This document shows, piece after piece, positions 61,040 to 64,000 of a DNA stretch of 64,000 nucleotides. The notes under the pieces were generated by a model. That model had not been told where the DNA came from. It saw nothing but the letters and a program-made list of their open reading frames with translations, and searched no databases. Origin of the DNA: Gemmatimonadaceae bacterium (GTDB taxonomy: Bacteria; Gemmatimonadota; Gemmatimonadetes; Gemmatimonadales; Gemmatimonadaceae). Position 1 is the first letter of the stretch. Every line of letters starts with the position of its first letter. Both the position numbers and the translations under genes were made by a program. Location: the NCBI GenBank assembly GCA_036496605.1, contig DASXKV010000067.1:1-64000 (forward strand), in the 5' to 3' direction.

Positions 61040-64000
61040 TCAATCGCCCGGCCTCTGCGGCCGGGCGATTGTTTTTTTATTGTTTCTAATCGCGAACGTC
61101 TGCAGCGAATCGCCCGTGTTGGCGATGATCAGCGCCTTACCCGTCGGGGTTCTGATCAGCGCCATTCCGGCGACGTCGAGTGGCGCGAGAAGGCCGCTCT
61201 GCCGCGTCGTCACCGGCGTGAAATGCCCTTTGCCGTCGCCGCGCAGCCATAACCCATCGCCGGCATCCGCACGGGGCGTGTTCGGCTCGGCGTCGTAGAG
61301 ATTCCCGGCGAGCACGAGATCGAGCTGCCCGTCGCCATCGACATCGTCGACCACCATCGCCCGGATCGGCGCGATCTGCGCCAGGTTGGGAAGCGGCGCG
61401 GCCGTGAAATGCCCCTTGCCGTCGTTATGGAGATACATGCTGGCGAACGTGTCTGCCTCGTAATGCAGCGCCTCTTTGCGCTGATCCGGCGTGAACATCT
61501 TCGCGATCGTCGCGTCAGCGAAGGAGGCGTACGTCGGGAAGCGCAATGCAAGCTGATAGATCTCGCGGCCCAGGGGCGTCATTCCATCGAGCGAGTATTC
61601 CGCATCGCCGACTCGCTGTGTGAGCACAACCTGGGTCCGCCGGTTGCCCGTGAAATCGCCCGCGTAAACCCCAAAGGTCGTGTCCTTCGAAGTCGTGTAC
61701 GTATAGTTGAGCCCCAGGTTGCCGGCAACGATGTCCGGTTTGCCATCGTGGTCGAAGTCGCCGACGGCAAGGCTGTACCACCAGCCGCGCGTCGGTGGCA
61801 ACCCCGTCGATTTCGTGACGTCGGTGAATCGACGCCCATCGTTGTGAAAGAACTGGATCGGCATCCATTCGCCCGCCGTGACGAGGTCGAGTCGTCCGTC
61901 GCCGTCGAAGTCGACCCACGCAGCGTCGGTGATCATGCCGCCTGGATGCACGAGCTCGGGCACGAGCTGCTCCGTGACGTCCGTGAAGCGACCGCCATCG
62001 TTACGGAGGATGTAGCTTCTCGTCGGGTGCGGATAGTTGCGTGGCGTTAGGCGGCCGGCCACGAACAGATCGGGCTTGCCATCACCGTTGAAATCGCCAA
62101 CGCGCACGACGCCCTTGCTCGTCAACATCGGCGGTAGCGCCTGCGCGTCGCGCTCGAATCGTCCGCCGCCTTTGTTGATGTAGAGGCGATCTTGGAGTAG
62201 CGGAGACTCCGCTGACAGCTGGTATCCGCCGCTCGTGACGTACAGATCGGGGAGCCCGTCGCCGTTGGCGTCGAAGAAGACGGCGCCCCAATCCTCGTAG
62301 GCCTTGTCCGCCTCCCACGGCTGCCCTGCGCTCGACTCGACGAAGCTGCCGTCCTTTTGCTGGAGAAAGAGCTTGCCCGGGATACCGGCGGCGCCGCCGA
62401 TGAACACGTCGTCGAGGCCGTCCCCATTCACGTCCGCCGCGGCGACGGGCGGCCCGTGGTGCGAGAGCATGTACGGGAGCAACGGTTGAATCGTATAATC
62501 GATCATCGACACGGTCTGATGCTTGTACGCGATGGCGCGGCCAGAATCGACTGCCTGGAAAACGGTCTTTGATTCACCGCCAGACGTGCTGTGAGATTGA
62601 CGCGCGCCCGCATCGGACTGCCTAACGACCACTTCGCGATCGACGCCGAGGTTCGTGAGTACCTGGCGCCGCCCGTCCGGCCACGCGACGTCGAGCGTGT
62701 CGACCCGTTGCGCCGCGCCGAGGCCGAAATGCGGCCGCGCGTCCACCGTCGACATGAAGCCGCGATACGGCGTCTCGTAGATGTATTGCTTCTGTGCGCC
62801 CGCCGACAGCGTCAACGTCGCACCGATACCGCCTCGATTCGGCGGCTCCCCCTCGAGCTTGACTCGGAGATAGTGATGTCGGTCGTCGTTAGGCGCAACG
62901 TTCTGATAAATGAAGGCTGGCGAGTCGACGTTGTTGATGACCAGATCGAGCCGGCCGTCGTTGTCCAGATCTGCGTACGCCGCGCCATACGAGAAGCTCG
63001 GCTGATCCATTCCCCACGCCTTGCTCTTGTCGGTGAACGTGAGGTCGCCGTTGTTGCGAAAGACGTAGTTTGGAAGATTGTAGCCGGGTAGCTGCGCGAG
63101 CAGCTCCAGCGCCTGCCGTGTGTTGCCGCGGCGCTTCGCTGGCACGGCGGCGCCGACATAGTCGAGATCGTTGACCGCCTTCGGGTATCCGTTCCCGATG
63201 AAGATGTCCTTGTAACCGTCGTTGTCGAAGTCGGCGAAGAGCGTGCTCCAGCTCCAATCGGTCGCCGAGACGCCAGCCAGGCGTGAGATCTCGCTGAAGA
63301 ACGGAGCCTGCCCTGGGCGCAGCGAAGGGTCGCCCTTTGGCGTGACGCCGCTATTGAGCTGCAGCGAGTTCTGCGCGTAGTCGTCCCGAAATCCGCGCCC
63401 GCGCGAATCGAGCAGATTCCCGTAGCTCATGAAGCCGCTCATGCGCTTGCGGCGCGCGAGATCATGCGGGAGCATGTCCGCCTGCAGGATGTCGGGCCAC
63501 CCGTCGTTGTTGAAATCGGCGGCGTCGACACCCATTCCGGATTGGCTCGTGTGGCGGAGCGATCGCGAGGCGGTGTTCGTGAACGTCCCGTTGCCATTGT
63601 TGATGTACAGCACGTCGTTAGGCATCCCGTCGTTCGACACGTAGATGTCCGGCCAGCCGTCGCCGTTGAAGTCGCTGACGACGACGCCGAGCCCGAATCC
63701 CACGTCCTCGAGAATGCCTGCTTCCTTCGAGACGTTGGTGAACGTCCCGTTGCAGTTGTTGCGATAGAGCTCGTTGTAGCTGCCCGGTGTCGTCCCGCGG
63801 ACGCCGCTCGGCTGGCTACTCACGCCGCGCGTGAAATCCTTGGGCGAGTTGTTGAGGAGAAAGAGATCGAGGCAGCCATCGCCGTTGTAATCCAGCCAGG
63901 CCGCCTGCGTCGTGAAGTTCGTATCAGCGATGCCATACTTTGCCGCGGACTCGGTGAAGGTCCGATCGCCGTTATTGATGAAAAGGAGATTCGCGCGATC
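61040..64000 (-). CDS. FG-GAP/VCBS-repeat protein with ASPIC/UnbV domain (5' end beyond window)
   Basis: The frame is open to the window edge, so the start and any signal peptide are missing; about 986 residues are visible. FG-GAP repeats with DxDxDG-type calcium loops are abundant: DYNGDGCLDLFLLNNS, DFNGDGWPDIYVSNDG, DFDNDGYKDIFIGNG, DVNGDGLDDVFIGGA, DFNGDGKPDLFVAGR and DVDGDGQLDLVLAG. An ASPIC/UnbV domain (GIGATLTLSAGAQKQYIYETPYRGFMSTVDARPHFGLG ... VDTLDVAWPDGRRQVL) sits in the middle, as in CRTAC1-like proteins. These integrin-like propellers are secreted and may bind carbohydrate. It runs convergent to the SusC/SusD operon, a pairing common in this type of genome. Confidence 0.92.
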   Translation of the reverse strand, partial: DRANLLFINNGDRTFTESAAKYGIADTNFTTQAAWLDYNGDGCLDLFLLNNSPKDFTRGVSSQPSGVRGTTPGSYNELYRNNCNGTFTNVSKEAGILEDVGFGLGVVVSDFNGDGWPDIYVSNDGMPNDVLYINNGNGTFTNTASRSLRHTSQSGMGVDAADFNNDGWPDILQADMLPHDLARRKRMSGFMSYGNLLDSRGRGFRDDYAQNSLQLNSGVTPKGDPSLRPGQAPFFSEISRLAGVSATDWSWSTLFADFDNDGYKDIFIGNGYPKAVNDLDYVGAAVPAKRRGNTRQALELLAQLPGYNLPNYVFRNNGDLTFTDKSKAWGMDQPSFSYGAAYADLDNDGRLDLVINNVDSPAFIYQNVAPNDDRHHYLRVKLEGEPPNRGGIGATLTLSAGAQKQYIYETPYRGFMSTVDARPHFGLGAAQRVDTLDVAWPDGRRQVLTNLGVDREVVVRQSDAGARQSHSTSGGESKTVFQAVDSGRAIAYKHQTVSMIDYTIQPLLPYMLSHHGPPVAAADVNGDGLDDVFIGGAAGIPGKLFLQQKDGSFVESSAGQPWEADKAYEDWGAVFFDANGDGLPDLYVTSGGYQLSAESPLLQDRLYINKGGGRFERDAQALPPMLTSKGVVRVGDFNGDGKPDLFVAGRLTPRNYPHPTRSYILRNDGGRFTDVTEQLVPELVHPGGMITDAAWVDFDGDGRLDLVTAGEWMPIQFFHNDGRRFTDVTKSTGLPPTRGWWYSLAVGDFDHDGKPDIVAGNLGLNYTYTTSKDTTFGVYAGDFTGNRRTQVVLTQRVGDAEYSLDGMTPLGREIYQLALRFPTYASFADATIAKMFTPDQRKEALHYEADTFASMYLHNDGKGHFTAAPLPNLAQIAPIRAMVVDDVDGDGQLDLVLAGNLYDAEPNTPRADAGDGLWLRGDGKGHFTPVTTRQSGLLAPLDVAGMALIRTPTGKALIIANTGDSLQTFAIRNNKKTIARPQRPGD
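61041..61078 (+). terminator. Intrinsic terminator of the deacetylase-SusC-SusD operon
   Basis: CAATCGCCCGGCC (61041-61053) pairs perfectly with GGCCGGGCGATTG (61059-61071) over 13 bp with a five-base loop, followed directly by seven T residues. It starts 23 bases after the SusD stop. The same bases encode the last residues of the converging FG-GAP gene, whose stop lies at 61040-61042. Confidence 0.9.

Larger units (their letters stand above)
3332..63623. repeat. Dispersed octamer GCCTAACG / CGTTAGGC
   Basis: By hand I count about 53 exact copies, 28 as GCCTAACG and 25 as CGTTAGGC on the + strand, plus about eight with one changed end base. Examples: 3332, 6034, 6379, 7248, 7701, 8209, 8845, 9520, 10497, 12188, 12866, 14768, 19873, 21866, 23067, 23305, 23814, 24193, 25901, 27404, 33746, 41775, 41922, 43917, 44747, 46421, 46724, 48736, 49114, 55748, 57755, 59695, 62045, 62620 and 63616. 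Independent bases at about 65 % GC predict 2-3. Copies lie mostly inside genes in several reading frames. Exact copies are absent from 1-3331, 30050-33745, 35623-38271, 38280-41169 and 49122-55747. Confidence 0.85.

Noticed and set aside
3332-63623. Interpreting TTAGGC in the octamer as a telomere-like repeat
   Set aside because: Copies are single, dispersed and in both orientations, not tandem or terminal.

Overview
The window is about 65 % GC bacterial chromosome, most likely from the phylum Gemmatimonadota. No rRNA or single marker gene was available, so this is inference. It rests on three ADOP-type FtsX/MacB permeases (one with a PadR regulator), two SusC/SusD pairs, an ECF sigma gene followed by a Ser/Thr kinase with PD40 repeats, TolB-amidohydrolase and DUF3857/transglutaminase proteins, DUF4397, and many Sec or Tat leaders. 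Acidobacteriota is the main alternative. I saw no tRNA, rRNA, CRISPR array, insertion sequence or phage gene.

Layout. 0-2.6 kb: a DUF4288 gene, then an ArsR regulator with its own operator, an SRPBCC protein, a DoxX-like protein and DUF1801, all on +. 2.6-10 kb: PadR plus ADOP permease 1, a sulfite-oxidase-like molybdoenzyme, a PaaI thioesterase and ADOP permease 2, all on -. 10-14.8 kb: small membrane proteins, a DUF3857/transglutaminase protein and an Asp-box propeller. 14.9-18.3 kb: two convergent DAO-fold flavoproteins, one with a Rieske domain and coupled to a YciE ferritin-like gene. 18.3-21.9 kb: a tight galT / inositol-monophosphatase-like / arabinokinase-like sugar operon. 22.5-25.2 kb: ECF sigma factor plus Ser/Thr kinase. 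25.3-29.3 kb: amidase, conserved hypothetical, Tat-exported TIM-barrel protein and TonB-like protein. 29.3-36 kb: ADOP permease 3, a serine hydrolase, an M20 peptidase and two decayed genes. 36.5-41.5 kb: SusC/SusD pair 1 and a stand-alone plug-like lipoprotein. 41.5-49 kb: serine hydrolase 2 and the LigD polymerase and ligase halves as separate genes flanking a TolB-amidohydrolase giant. 49-51.8 kb: a REC-MEDS response regulator and its histidine kinase. 52-54.7 kb: DUF4397, DUF2784 and a frameshifted lipoprotein gene. 54.9-64 kb: a ChbG/YdjC deacetylase, SusC/SusD pair 2 and a converging FG-GAP/ASPIC-UnbV protein cut by the window edge.

The most striking signal is not a gene. The non-palindromic octamer GCCTAACG (complement CGTTAGGC) occurs about 53 times by hand count, where base composition predicts roughly 2-3. 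It lies on both strands, mostly inside genes, and forces codons that are rare at this GC content (CTA, TTA, AGG). Several copies form stop codons; one copy at 21866-21873 supplies the stops of two convergent genes at once. It behaves like a DNA-uptake-type or HIP1-type genome word.

The gene set suggests a soil or sediment heterotroph that takes up glycans or peptides through SusC/SusD, exports many hydrolases, and regulates through PadR/ArsR repressors, an ECF sigma/kinase pair and a two-component system.
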